Source: Paenibacillus swuensis
Lineage (GTDB): Bacteria; Bacillota; Bacilli; Paenibacillales; DY6
DNA: 64,000 bases
Direction of reading: 5' to 3'
NCBI RefSeq assembly: GCF_001644605.1
Contig: NZ_CP011388.1
Location: 1,140,501 to 1,204,500, forward strand
A program made the translations under genes and the position numbers. Position 1 is the first letter of the stretch; each line of letters begins with the position of its first letter. The notes below the pieces were generated by a model. It was not told where the DNA came from. It saw only the letters and a program-made list of their open reading frames with translations, and searched no databases. Shown in pieces: positions 54,692-63,869 of the stretch.

Positions 54692-57600
54692 TTACCTCAT
54701 CTTAACCCGCAGATAGGGCTTATAAAGCGCGTCCTCCCTGCTTTTGATATTCAGCGATAATCCTTGGTTGGCCAGCACTTGAGCAATGTTCAGCGATACC
54801 GTCCGATCACCCGCGGCCTGATCGCGGACGTAGCTTGTCAGGTCCACCGTCCGCCATCCGCCAACATGATCCGAATGGAACGTACCCAGCTGCTCCCCGC
54901 GTGCCGGTCTGTTGTTCCACGTTAGCTCGTTCTCTTTCCAGGCGTCATCGCTCAGACCGAATACGGCCGTTTCCACTTCCGTGCCTCCGTTATCATTAAC
55001 GTTAGTATACAGGTGCAGAACGGCTGACTCCACCTCCCCGGCCAGCGACTGCAGATCGAATTTCATATAGGCTTCCCGTTCAAAATTCATATTGGAATCC
55101 TTAACCACCAAAGTAGCCGCGGTTCCGTTGTTTTTCGCAGGCGTTCCGTCATGGACGAAGGTATCCGCTTGAGCGGTGATGTTGGATACACCCTGCAGCA
55201 CAACCTGAATTTCTTTACGGGCATATCTTAAGAAACGATCCTTCACGTAAATCGCATCTACCGCGCCCGCGCCTTCACTTAGGCCTGTCAGCTTCCCGTC
55301 CGCATCCACCCGCAGCACCGAGTCATTGCTTGAGATGAACTTCACCTCATCCGCCGGAATCGGGAACGTCTTTCCGTTATTCAGATGTCCGTACACTGAC
55401 AGCTGGACACTGCGACCCACAGCCACACTGTTGTATGTTCCGGAAGTTACCGAAATACGTTCCAGTTGTACCATGGAATCCACAAACTGCCTGGCCTTTT
55501 CATCCGTTTCAAAAAGATCCACTTCCGATATACTGTTAAACCGGTTTACGGTGTTGCCGTGACCCAGCAGCTTCACATACCTTGCCGTTGTATCCTGTAA
55601 ATTGTACAATTCCGGGTTCGCCGTAACCCCGCTGCTTTGCCCTGCATATACATTTCGCCAGACGGAGCCGTCCGAGGATACCTGTAAATCGAATTTGGAG
55701 CTTCGCGCATTCCCGTTATACCAAGCGACAGACGCGCCGGCGACCGGCATCTCCTGTCCTAAATCATACTGAATCCACTGTTCCCCCTCGGCGGACCACC
55801 TGGTAGCCAAACTGTTATCCACCGTATTCTGCGGTATATTGCCGTCATGACTGCTGGCGGTTACCGAGGATACCGGAAGCCCGTCCGGTTCACGGGGAAG
55901 CGGTTTCCCGCTTACAAAATGAATTTTGTACGTCGTACTCTGTTTCAAGTTGTCCAGGTAGGTAGTCTTGATGACCGCCGTCCCTGCAACACCTATGGCT
56001 TGGGTCGTATCGGTTCTTGAGTTATTCCTTCCGTACCCTTTCACGACAGGCACACCCGGGAGCTCATCAGAAGGAACATAGTACGTGTATTTGTGGGGAT
56101 CAAATCCCGTTAACGGCACACCGTTCACATCGATTCCCTTCAGCGTTTGAAAAGGACCTTTCGCGAGCTTCCACTCCGCCACAGGCTGCAAAGGAGCGAA
56201 CTTTACAGGCACAGCTTCGCTCTCCGTAAGCGGAGTGAATAACACCGAAATCCGGCTGTTTCCGGCTTCCTTCAGTCGAATGGCCAGCTTCTGAACACCG
56301 CTGTTCACGATCTGTTTCGCCGGTGCCGGGGAAGACCACAGCGGTTTCGAATCCATTACGAGAAACTGTGCGGGGTCGGGCGAAAGAATCTGCGCATGCA
56401 TCCGTTTACGCCCCATCTGCAGCATGGCCGATTTACCGTCTGCCGCAATTTTGATCTCCGCCTTGGTATGCATAAACCACCAGATATCCGAAGGCTGCTT
56501 CGGCTCAATCTCATCCTGGACCAGCAAACCTCTCCGCTGATCCATAAACCTTACACCCCGCGCAGCCTTCGTCACATGCGGCCCGTAAGCCGCCGTTAAA
56601 TCCGCCACAGCAAAGGCGTCCTGGGCATTAGCTTCAAACCGGGTCAGCGGCGCCTTGGCCAACGGGTCCTGGTCCGGCAGCTTGGACGGGTTCATGACGA
56701 TCGTATTCTGGCCTTCAGCGCGCTTCCGGTAATAATTCCAACGCTCACCGAGCGCCCCCGCATTCCAGTAGCCCGGCACATTGTAATCCTCGACGCCGAA
56801 TTCTTCCGCCCATCGCTCACCCATTGCATCGATGATGAACGTGCCCAGATCCAGATCGTTATGTCCCGCCTGGTTATCCCCGCCCTTAAACCCTACGAAC
56901 AGAGCGTTGGAGTCATTCCATGCGCTGCGAAACGTTACATCTTGGTTGACGCCAAACTTCTGATCCAACGGAGCGGCAGAGGCGCCCTCCTCCATGCCGG
57001 GTTCGTACCAGAGCAAGTCCAGCGCATCGCCTGATGCCATCCCCTTCATGTAGGAAGAATACAGCGGATTATTAAATCGTTTTGCCAAATAAAACAGATG
57101 AGACCCTTTGGATTTGGCAGAATCCGCATCGCCGTAATTAAAGCTGTAGCGCGGTCCCGACAGATAGACAGGAAAAGCTCCCGTAATCGGAAACCCGTTC
57201 AGCTCCGAAATCCCGTAATCCGAGCCCAGAGCGTTTTGTAAGCCGGCCATATAGGAGACGGCATACCTTGTCGCGTAGCTCCAGTAGGTTACACCTTCCG
57301 CGTAGGAACCGTCGGTTCGATATCCCTGCATTCCGTTCTGAATGTTGTCAAAAGCATACTTTAGAATCTCCTCGGCAAGCTCGGGTTGTTCATCAGCAAC
57401 CGCAAGCGCCCCGAGGGAAATGCCCCCGTTCACGACCAGACTCCAGTTATTGGTGGTGTTCAGCCAGAACCATTGATTCGCGGGGCCGATCTTTTCCCCT
57501 TTGTACGTAGGCAGCGCCGTATTGAGGCCTTTCTGAACAATGGCGCCCGAGATTACGGCCTTCTGTTCGGGAGACCAAGCGCTATAGAACCAATCATATC

Positions 57601-58132
57601 CGATGGCAAAAGCATGCGTCATCTCCGCCGTATCCAGGTAATGCGCCGGATTCCAGTCTTTAAAGCCCGCGGCGGCGTTTAGCTCCGCCCAAGCTCTGGC
57701 GGCGTACTTGGGATCGCCGTCCAATTGATGCAGCATCCCGAGCGTGTAGATCCGGCTCAACACTTTGCGGCTGACTTCCAGCAGCCGCACGCCGTCCGGC
57801 AGCTCATACTTGGATGGCGCCTGGGTCAGAATCTCTTCGCCTTTCCCCTTCAAGTTGCTGTACCATTGAGCCGATAGCGAGTCCGTTGCGATCTTCGTTT
57901 TTACGGCGGCGAAGTCCTCGGCACTCGCAAGAATTCTCGGATGTCCTGTCTTTAACGTGCTTAACAAACTTTCCGGAACCGGAATGCGGGAGACCGGAAG
58001 TTCGGCCGAAGCCGCAGCCGTTTCGCCCGTGCCCGCAGCAGAAACCTTTACTGCGGGTAGGGACGGGTTGAATACGTTAACCATAGAAACTATCATGATT
58101 CCCAACAACGTTCTTTTGACCGTATGAATCAC
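54692..58132 (-). CDS. Secreted heparinase II/III-like polysaccharide lyase
   Basis: A 1146-residue exported protein. Signal peptide at about 1-33. Helical (alpha/alpha) toroid at about 55-400 (HYLDTAEMTHAFAIGYDWFY with likely active His and Tyr). Heparinase II/III beta-sandwich at about 405-690 (NQAGHNDLDLGTFIIDAMGE). F5/8 type C (discoidin) module at about 755-885 (NTVDNSLATRWSAEGEQWIQ). An Ig-like region follows, then a C-terminal DNRLRE-type beta domain at about 985-1146. Such enzymes cleave uronic-acid polymers by beta-elimination. A GTG start with GGAAGG at 10 nt lies 15 nt after the PL8 gene, so the two genes form an operon. Confidence 0.85.
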   Translation of the reverse strand: MIHTVKRTLLGIMIVSMVNVFNPSLPAVKVSAAGTGETAAASAELPVSRIPVPESLLSTLKTGHPRILASAEDFAAVKTKIATDSLSAQWYSNLKGKGEEILTQAPSKYELPDGVRLLEVSRKVLSRIYTLGMLHQLDGDPKYAARAWAELNAAAGFKDWNPAHYLDTAEMTHAFAIGYDWFYSAWSPEQKAVISGAIVQKGLNTALPTYKGEKIGPANQWFWLNTTNNWSLVVNGGISLGALAVADEQPELAEEILKYAFDNIQNGMQGYRTDGSYAEGVTYWSYATRYAVSYMAGLQNALGSDYGISELNGFPITGAFPVYLSGPRYSFNYGDADSAKSKGSHLFYLAKRFNNPLYSSYMKGMASGDALDLLWYEPGMEEGASAAPLDQKFGVNQDVTFRSAWNDSNALFVGFKGGDNQAGHNDLDLGTFIIDAMGERWAEEFGVEDYNVPGYWNAGALGERWNYYRKRAEGQNTIVMNPSKLPDQDPLAKAPLTRFEANAQDAFAVADLTAAYGPHVTKAARGVRFMDQRRGLLVQDEIEPKQPSDIWWFMHTKAEIKIAADGKSAMLQMGRKRMHAQILSPDPAQFLVMDSKPLWSSPAPAKQIVNSGVQKLAIRLKEAGNSRISVLFTPLTESEAVPVKFAPLQPVAEWKLAKGPFQTLKGIDVNGVPLTGFDPHKYTYYVPSDELPGVPVVKGYGRNNSRTDTTQAIGVAGTAVIKTTYLDNLKQSTTYKIHFVSGKPLPREPDGLPVSSVTASSHDGNIPQNTVDNSLATRWSAEGEQWIQYDLGQEMPVAGASVAWYNGNARSSKFDLQVSSDGSVWRNVYAGQSSGVTANPELYNLQDTTARYVKLLGHGNTVNRFNSISEVDLFETDEKARQFVDSMVQLERISVTSGTYNSVAVGRSVQLSVYGHLNNGKTFPIPADEVKFISSNDSVLRVDADGKLTGLSEGAGAVDAIYVKDRFLRYARKEIQVVLQGVSNITAQADTFVHDGTPAKNNGTAATLVVKDSNMNFEREAYMKFDLQSLAGEVESAVLHLYTNVNDNGGTEVETAVFGLSDDAWKENELTWNNRPARGEQLGTFHSDHVGGWRTVDLTSYVRDQAAGDRTVSLNIAQVLANQGLSLNIKSREDALYKPYLRVKMR

Positions 58133-58147
58133 ACCACCACTGCCTTC

Positions 58148-61090
58148 CTATTTATGAGTTTTCAACTTGACTGTGAAGCTCTTGCCTTGCGCATTCTTCA
58201 CATCGACGGTGATCTGTACGGAGTCCTTCATCACCTTTACCTGCACACCCGCTCCGGCTTCAATCAGCTTCGCGTTCTTCGTCGTGTATTCGATAACCAG
58301 TTGTTCTTGCTTCTGTGTAGGATCCGACAGGGCAATCTCCGTTTCCTTGCCGGTTTCCTTCAGCATGACAGAGGAAGGGGTCAGACTCTTGACTCCTTCG
58401 ACTGCGCGGCTTCCTTCTTTCCAGAAATGGACACCAAGCAAGCCTTGCTTGGTGTCTTTCACAGCCTGAAGCTCGGAGGAGTTCTCCAGCACGGTAATTT
58501 CAGGCTTGGCGCTGTACGCTTTCACTTGCTCGGATGTCATGTTCGGGAGCAGGACATAAGCGTAGGCGGCTTGCTCCGGCTGTACCCCGTGATTAAACCA
58601 CAGCGTCATATAGTTGCGGGTAAACGGTGTTCTTCCCAAAATACGTCCGTCAATATCGCTCCAACTGCCTGTTCTTGATTCTCTAAGCGTATGAAGGGTT
58701 GCTGCCTGTGGGAAATAATATCCGATATCGGCCCCCGGAACACTCCCTTGCAGATGCGCCCACTTCACATTGTTCAGCTCTTCTTTAGCGCCAAGTCCGC
58801 TTTCCTTCCGCACCCCGTCAACTGTAAGCACATTGTCTCCTGCTGTATTCAGCTTGCGGTTCTCCACAATCGTTTCCACCGTTCGTCCTTCCGGTGCGGA
58901 TATACCCGCTCCCAAAGCGACAATCTCGTTATCCAGGAGAAACCAGGCTTTCTTGGCGGTCATCACAGGTTCCATTACAGGAGTGAGGCTCGTTGCAACA
59001 CCATTTACATAATGGTTTTCCAACTTGATGTCCACTTTCTGTATATTGCTTCGCCACACGAACATTTTGCCAATATCATTAATCTCAGACGCCCCGGTTC
59101 TATAGCTGTAATTGTTCGTAATCTTCGTCTCCGCGCCCGATTCATCGGTGATCCATACGTCATACTTCTGTGTTTGCGTGTTGGATACCATCCGAACGTG
59201 ATACGTCTTTCCTTTCTCGTAAGGAATTTTAACCGTTGCTTCGTAGTTCGCGCCGTTTCTTACATCGAACGTCCCTTGCTGTGACATCCGAATCAGCATA
59301 TTAGACTTGGCCAGTTCCGCTACCGGGTTCGAGGAATCCACATAACCGACAATGGCGTTGTTCTGGGGATCATTCCTGTCGAAAAGCGGGGTTACATCGA
59401 ATTCGGCCGTTACTTCCCCGGTGTTCTCGCCAAGACTGTAAATTCGGTCACTTAACAGATTGCCGAAGTCCTGTAAGTCCATAGCCACGGCACTGTATTC
59501 CTTGTTAATCTGGACGCCGCCCACATGAGATTTCGGACTCAAGAATCCGTTCCCAAGCGCATCGGCTCGCTTCACGGTATCCACCGTCGTTCCCGGAAGT
59601 CTGTAAGGATTAACTGTAGGCCAGAACCCGTCGCTGAACTGAGACAAATCGTTATTATACAAGTAGCTCATGCCGTGAGCCGTATACCAACCTTTCAAAT
59701 TCTCAATGTTTATGGTTTCATGCGTACCGATCCGGTTGGAGAACATACTGATGCCGAGCGCATACCCAGGACGGTAATGCGTAACTCTGTCCATAGCGGA
59801 GAACACCTTCGTTCCTACGGGTTCTTTCATGGGTAAGATTGCGCTGTCCTTCAGAATTCGATCCGCCAGTACAATCATCTCCACGGAGGAACTGGAATTG
59901 AATTTCTTATACGTGTCCTGTTCGATCCAATACTTCGCCATGGACCGGAACGCCGCCGCCTCGTCCTGCGGAGCAATCTGCGACAAACGAAGCACCGCGC
60001 GAATGACGCTGTGACCCGACTCATGGTCTTGATTGTAGTCACGCGAGATCTCCCTGCCCCGCACCATATCCATCATCGCTCCCTTGTACATCAGAGGCAT
60101 GAAGGAATCGTGAACCCACCGAAACATATTAGCGGCTTTCGGATCGGTAACTTGCCATGGGGAATCACTTAACAGATAGACGAAGTTACCGACGTCCCGA
60201 AGAAGACTTACACCGTATCCGCCTGTGTAGGCATATTTCTCATGCTGGATGAATGAACCGTCTTCGTAGAAACCGTCAAGGTGCGTGACATAATCGAATA
60301 CGGGACTGATCTGGTCCCTGGCTTGTGCCACCTTGGCCTCGTTCTTGCCCAAGATGCCTCTTAACGCGATAGCTGTGCATCTCCATGTTTTATTAGCACC
60401 CCAGTATTCCAATGAGGTGCCGTCCGCGGTAGGCGTAAACTTGTCAATCGGTGCCAAATACTTATGAATGCTGGCTTCATCCAGTTCATCGTACATCAGA
60501 ACCAAGATGTCGTTTAACGCTACGGGGATACCGATATCCCACGGATACCAGTTGCCGAATTTCGTGCTGTTCTCGTTATACCGATGCTTATAGAGCCATT
60601 CCAGAGCGGCCAGAATTTCACTTTTTGTAGTTGGATCCTCGTACAAAGCAGACCCCTTGGTGGCATAGGCCAAAGCCATGGAGCGCAGGCGGCTGTAGTT
60701 CGTTGTAATGTGATCCGAGTTGGAAGTCCCCGGTATATCGGACCATAACACCGTTCGGGCATCGCCTTGGGCCATCGAGCTTCGGAATGACTGGGCTAAC
60801 TCGGTGATGGAGCGAATCCGCTCCGCAATATCGGGATGCGCAGGGTCATAAGCTTCTCCCCCTGTCAGCATTTCCTTCCATTTCCCGCGCAGGCTGTCCC
60901 AGGTCTCCTCCGTAATTGCGGTCGCGGTCGCAGTTGCGTCCGTTGTTGAGGTTAACGCTGATGGGACACTTTCGGATCCAGTTGCCAACACCAAACCATT
61001 CAAGGGCACAACACCAACCATAATTGTTGACACCATCAGTGCCGTTAACATCTTCACTTTGGCCTCAATTTTTCGCGTATACAATGTCAT
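58148..61090 (-). CDS. Secreted PL8-family polysaccharide lyase
   Basis: A 980-residue exported lyase; signal peptide at about 1-36. N-terminal (alpha/alpha) toroid at about 50-400 with the PL8 active-site landmarks in order: NWYPWDIGIP, YWGANKTWR (Asn near 229), DGSFIQHEKYAYTGGYG (His near 282, Tyr near 291) and MVRGREISR (Arg near 342). The central and C-terminal beta-sandwiches follow (GYALGISMFSNRIGTHETIN). PL8 includes hyaluronate, chondroitin AC and xanthan lyases; the exact polymer cannot be chosen. AGAGGAG is 6 nt before the ATG. It is the first gene of the lyase operon. A cre-like sequence lies upstream (61169). Confidence 0.9.
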   Translation of the reverse strand: MTLYTRKIEAKVKMLTALMVSTIMVGVVPLNGLVLATGSESVPSALTSTTDATATATAITEETWDSLRGKWKEMLTGGEAYDPAHPDIAERIRSITELAQSFRSSMAQGDARTVLWSDIPGTSNSDHITTNYSRLRSMALAYATKGSALYEDPTTKSEILAALEWLYKHRYNENSTKFGNWYPWDIGIPVALNDILVLMYDELDEASIHKYLAPIDKFTPTADGTSLEYWGANKTWRCTAIALRGILGKNEAKVAQARDQISPVFDYVTHLDGFYEDGSFIQHEKYAYTGGYGVSLLRDVGNFVYLLSDSPWQVTDPKAANMFRWVHDSFMPLMYKGAMMDMVRGREISRDYNQDHESGHSVIRAVLRLSQIAPQDEAAAFRSMAKYWIEQDTYKKFNSSSSVEMIVLADRILKDSAILPMKEPVGTKVFSAMDRVTHYRPGYALGISMFSNRIGTHETINIENLKGWYTAHGMSYLYNNDLSQFSDGFWPTVNPYRLPGTTVDTVKRADALGNGFLSPKSHVGGVQINKEYSAVAMDLQDFGNLLSDRIYSLGENTGEVTAEFDVTPLFDRNDPQNNAIVGYVDSSNPVAELAKSNMLIRMSQQGTFDVRNGANYEATVKIPYEKGKTYHVRMVSNTQTQKYDVWITDESGAETKITNNYSYRTGASEINDIGKMFVWRSNIQKVDIKLENHYVNGVATSLTPVMEPVMTAKKAWFLLDNEIVALGAGISAPEGRTVETIVENRKLNTAGDNVLTVDGVRKESGLGAKEELNNVKWAHLQGSVPGADIGYYFPQAATLHTLRESRTGSWSDIDGRILGRTPFTRNYMTLWFNHGVQPEQAAYAYVLLPNMTSEQVKAYSAKPEITVLENSSELQAVKDTKQGLLGVHFWKEGSRAVEGVKSLTPSSVMLKETGKETEIALSDPTQKQEQLVIEYTTKNAKLIEAGAGVQVKVMKDSVQITVDVKNAQGKSFTVKLKTHK

Positions 61091-61168
61091 TACAATCTCC
61101 TCTCATCATCCATAACTAGAATGCTTTACCTCATCCACTCCGTAAGAACATCGGCCCTCCCTTTTCCT

Positions 61169-61182
61169 TGTAAGCGCTTAAT
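61169..61182 (-). promoter_or_regulatory. cre-like site upstream of the PL8 lyase gene
   Basis: ATTAAGCGCTTACA on the minus strand matches the CcpA cre consensus at 12 of 14 positions and has a symmetric AAGCGCTT core. It lies 79 nt before the PL8 start; no clear -35/-10 pair is seen, so its role is inferred. Confidence 0.5.
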
Positions 61183-61378
61183 ATTTCTTGGGGGTACTAT
61201 ACACTTGCCTAGCCTGCCCGGTAAATCCTCAAAATTTCGGATGATCATCAGAATTATGAATGAGACCGGACAAACCCTTGAAAATAAACAGTTTGTCCTC
61301 ATAAAAGGACAGGCTTAGAGACGGTTTCACGTGGTTATTAACTAGCAAGCAACGAAAACCTTTAAGGAGATGATTGAA

Positions 61379-61921
61379 ATGAGAAACCACGTAATCGGTG
61401 TATTTTCAACAGAGCAGGAGACGGTAAGCGCGATTGAGAAGCTAAGAGGATTAGGCTACAAGGCAGATGAAATTTCCGTCGTCGGACGTCATGCCAATGT
61501 TAAGGACGAAGAAGGATCCAAAGCGCCGGAAGGCGTGGCCGCGGGTGTATCCACGGGCAGTATTATCGGGGGCATCACGGGGTTGTTGGTCGGGCTTGGC
61601 GTGTTGATCATTCCCGGAATCGGCCCGATCCTGGCGGCAGGTCCAATCGCAACCACCTTGGCAGGGATCGCCGTCGGCGCGGGTACGGGCGGACTCGTAG
61701 GCACCCTGATCGGTCTGGGTATTCCGGAAAAAGACGCGGAGCTTTACAATACGTATCTGCAAGATGAGAAGCTTATTGTCATTATTGAAGCCTTCGACGA
61801 GCATCGGGATCGCATTTACGATATATTCCGCCAGGCCGGTTCGTTGAATCAGGACACTTACATCTACAGTAACCCGCGCAACAACGATCGCATGAACGTA
61901 ACCATCAACGCCCGCCACTAG
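61379..61921 (+). CDS. General stress protein 17M-like (YflT domain)
   Basis: A 180-residue protein. The N-terminal YflT/heat-induced domain reads VIGVFSTEQETVSAIEKLRG then YKADEISVVGR. A Gly-rich hydrophobic double segment at about 58-118 (GSIIGGITGLLVGLGVLIIP; GIAVGAGTGGLVGTLIGLG) may enter the membrane. A hydrophilic tail follows. Proteins of this type are sigma-B-linked stress proteins in Bacillus; I saw no convincing sigma-B promoter here. AAGGAG lies 9 nt before ATG 61379. Its function in stress is not known in detail. Confidence 0.86.
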   Translation: MRNHVIGVFSTEQETVSAIEKLRGLGYKADEISVVGRHANVKDEEGSKAPEGVAAGVSTGSIIGGITGLLVGLGVLIIPGIGPILAAGPIATTLAGIAVGAGTGGLVGTLIGLGIPEKDAELYNTYLQDEKLIVIIEAFDEHRDRIYDIFRQAGSLNQDTYIYSNPRNNDRMNVTINARH

Positions 61922-61932
61922 GCGTAATAATA

Positions 61933-61968
61933 ATGGCCCCGCTCAGAGTTTCAGAGCGGGGCCATTTG
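61933..61968. terminator. GC-rich hairpin after the stress protein gene
   Basis: Perfect 12-bp stem ATGGCCCCGCTC / GAGCGGGGCCAT with a 9-nt loop and a short TTT. A terminator is likely although the T-run is weak. Confidence 0.7.
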
Positions 61969-62023
61969 CTGTTCAATTGCTTGATATAAGATGCCCGTGC
62001 TTCGCTACAGCTACTTTTTATTT

Positions 62024-62158
62024 CTAACGAACTTCAGTGTTCTTATTACGCGCATTTCACTCACTTTTCCACGCTAACGAACCACAGACACGCTATTTCG
62101 CAAAATACTCCCTTCCCATCATCACTTTAAACACTTTAGCGTTACTGGGGTTCTTCCC
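62024..62158. repeat. Three more copies of the 24-nt intergenic repeat
   Basis: CTAACGAAC-TTCAGTG-TTCTTATT (62024-62047) and CTAACGAAC-CACAGAC-ACGCTATT (62074-62097) are in direct orientation. TTTAGCGT-TACTGGG-GTTCTTCCC (62135-62158) is a degenerate inverted copy. They match the family at 54342-54526 and lie just left of the IS110 element. Confidence 0.75.
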
Positions 62159-62189
62159 TCGTATTTAAGGGGTTTTCTCATAAATCCTC

Positions 62190-62518
62190 ACTCATTCGCA
62201 GGATATCATCGCTTTGAACAAACCAACATTGTAGGAATATGGGGCGATCAGCCTCGAAACATGAACTTGGGCATGCAGGAATAGAAGTCACGAATAGTGT
62301 TTCCATATAGTGCACACTCCACTTGTCCCTTGGAGGCTTACCCTCCCATGTCTCAACGGGTCACTGCCCTTACATTCCTTCGTTATGCCTGTCCAAGGCG
62401 TGGAGACCAGTCGCGTTTAGAAGATGGGTCAAAGCCCTTACGAATCCCACACTTGGTTCTCTATGCATTGTAAGATCCTGCGAATGAGTCAATATTCATA
62501 GTGTTGCGTGTTCGTGAA
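62190..62518 (-). ncRNA. Candidate IS110/IS1111 bridge RNA region
   Basis: This is the non-coding sequence directly after the transposase stop. Read in the transposase direction it holds two copies of GTAAGGGC-NN-TGACCC (62426-62441 with TT, 62358-62373 with AG), 68 bp apart; each can form a GGG/CCC stem-loop. A perfect 15-bp inverted repeat ACTCATTCGCAGGAT (62190-62204 and 62475-62489) encloses the region and could close it as a stem. IS110-family recombinases are known to use such a bridge RNA with two similar loops, one for target and one for donor DNA. I infer this role; transcription is not shown. No protein-coding frame is apparent here. Confidence 0.5.
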
Positions 62519-63799
62519 TTAGGCTACTGCTTGGAAATGTAAATCCGAACGGTACGACTCACCGCGCTGAATCATGCCCACGATCATACGGGCAAGCTTG
62601 CCAATGAGTTTAAACACCGACACCATTTTCTTCATCCCTTTGACTTTAACATTGTGTTCATGAAACCTTTTAAAGTCCGGGTGCTGTCGGATCAGGCATA
62701 GCACTGCTAAAAAGAAATGTTTTCTTAAGGTTGCGTCTCCGCGTTTGGAAAGTTTAATTTGACCCTTATGCCTGCCGGATGTTGACTCCGCTAAATTAAG
62801 ACCGGCTCGCCGCAGGAGTTGCTGTCCATGAGCATAAAGGCGAAGATCGCCCGCGCAGCCTATTATTGTTGCAATGGTCATGGAACCAAGCCCGTGAATG
62901 CTCTGGAGCTGTTCCGTAAGGGGCAGAGACTCTAGCAACGTCTCCATGTGGAGTTCTATGGCATCAAGCGCGGCTACAGCTTCATCATACGCTTTCAACA
63001 AGCATTTTATTTCTAGGCGAGCTTCTTCAGGGACATTCGCTTTACCAATACTTCTCTGAGCAACGGACAGGAGTTCTGTCGCCTTGGCTACGCCACTTAC
63101 ACCTCCGACTCGCTTCATTCCTTGCTCGCGCCATGTATCTAATATCTGATCCGCCGAAATGTTTACCAGGTCAGAAGGCAAGGGATAAATACGGAGCGTG
63201 GCCAGTGAACGGAGGCGAGTCCAGTCGGGAAACACTTGACTGAACTCCGGGAAGTACAGGTCGATCCAACGCGTGATGCGATTTTTGTAAGTGACGGATT
63301 GCTTTACCCAGAACTCTCGCTGACTTACCATAGCCTTCATTTGTTCAAACGTGTCAGCTTGCGGGTTGTACTCCGTATAGTATCCTCTGCTGACCACATC
63401 GGCGATGACCAATGCGTCTTTAGGGTCGTTCTTGGAAGGGCTGTTGTCGCGGTTTTCCTTGTTGCGATGAGTCGTTACAGGATTGACCAGAACGACTTTC
63501 ACACCTTGCTCACGAAGCCAATGGGCGAGATTAAACCAGTAATGTCCTGTAGGTTCCAACCCGACAACAACATAGGAGAGCCCTTTCTTGGCCTGGACAT
63601 CCTTGACCCACCGAAGCAATCTCTCATACCCCTCCTGGGTATTGGTAAAAGCAAGATGACGAGGGGTAAGTGCCCGACCGCGGTAGTCCGTAATTTGAGC
63701 AGCGTGTGCATCTTTAGCAATGTCGATTCCAACGACAGCATGTTTCATGGTGATTCGTTCAATCCGTTGATTTGTTTGATCTTTTTTAGTAAAATTCAT
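62519..63799 (-). CDS. IS110-family transposase (DEDD recombinase)
   Basis: A 426-residue recombinase. The RuvC-like N-terminal domain carries the DEDD residues: Asp 26 (VVGIDIAKD), Glu 82 (VGLEPTGHYW) and Asp 125/128 (SKNDPKDALVIADVV). The C-terminal Transposase_20 domain has IHGLGSMTIATIIG (near 310) and the Ser-containing STSGRHKGQIKLSKRGDATL, with the Ser thought to act as nucleophile. It moves the element through a circular intermediate. The ATG at 63799 has AGGAGG at 9 nt; an internal ATG (63748) has no ribosome site. The frame is intact, so the element may be active. The ribosome site is within a hairpin. Confidence 0.93.
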   Translation of the reverse strand: MNFTKKDQTNQRIERITMKHAVVGIDIAKDAHAAQITDYRGRALTPRHLAFTNTQEGYERLLRWVKDVQAKKGLSYVVVGLEPTGHYWFNLAHWLREQGVKVVLVNPVTTHRNKENRDNSPSKNDPKDALVIADVVSRGYYTEYNPQADTFEQMKAMVSQREFWVKQSVTYKNRITRWIDLYFPEFSQVFPDWTRLRSLATLRIYPLPSDLVNISADQILDTWREQGMKRVGGVSGVAKATELLSVAQRSIGKANVPEEARLEIKCLLKAYDEAVAALDAIELHMETLLESLPLTEQLQSIHGLGSMTIATIIGCAGDLRLYAHGQQLLRRAGLNLAESTSGRHKGQIKLSKRGDATLRKHFFLAVLCLIRQHPDFKRFHEHNVKVKGMKKMVSVFKLIGKLARMIVGMIQRGESYRSDLHFQAVA

Positions 63800-63802
63800 T
63801 AT

Positions 63803-63869
63803 GGAGCGCCTCCTGATGGGTTTTCTTAAGGGCTATGACCCCGTACACCCCCATCATACAAGGCGCTCC
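63803..63869 (-). promoter_or_regulatory. Hairpin that sequesters the transposase ribosome site
   Basis: On the minus strand GGAGCGCCT-N4-TGATGGG is mirrored by CCCATCA-GG-AGGCGCTCC, a 16-bp interrupted stem. The descending arm contains AGGAGG (63809-63814), the transposase ribosome site. Transcripts entering from outside would fold this stem and hide the site. On the + strand the hairpin is followed by TGTTTTTT and could stop transcription leaving the element. Confidence 0.7.

Larger units (their letters stand above)
62190..63869 (-). mobile_element. IS110-family insertion sequence (ends approximate)
   Basis: The element holds the IS110 transposase gene, about 330 bp of structured 3' non-coding sequence and a 5' hairpin. 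IS110 elements lack ordinary terminal inverted repeats and target duplications, so the exact ends cannot be set from one copy. I bound it by the outer 15-bp repeat at 62190 and the 5' hairpin at 63869; the true ends must lie between the 24-nt repeats at 62158 and 63942. A long 3' non-coding region is the arrangement of the IS1111 subgroup. Confidence 0.75.

Noticed and set aside
61121-61318. 65-codon rightward frame between the PL8 gene and the stress protein gene
   Set aside because: No ribosome site or recognisable fold, and it runs through the PL8 promoter region with its cre-like site.
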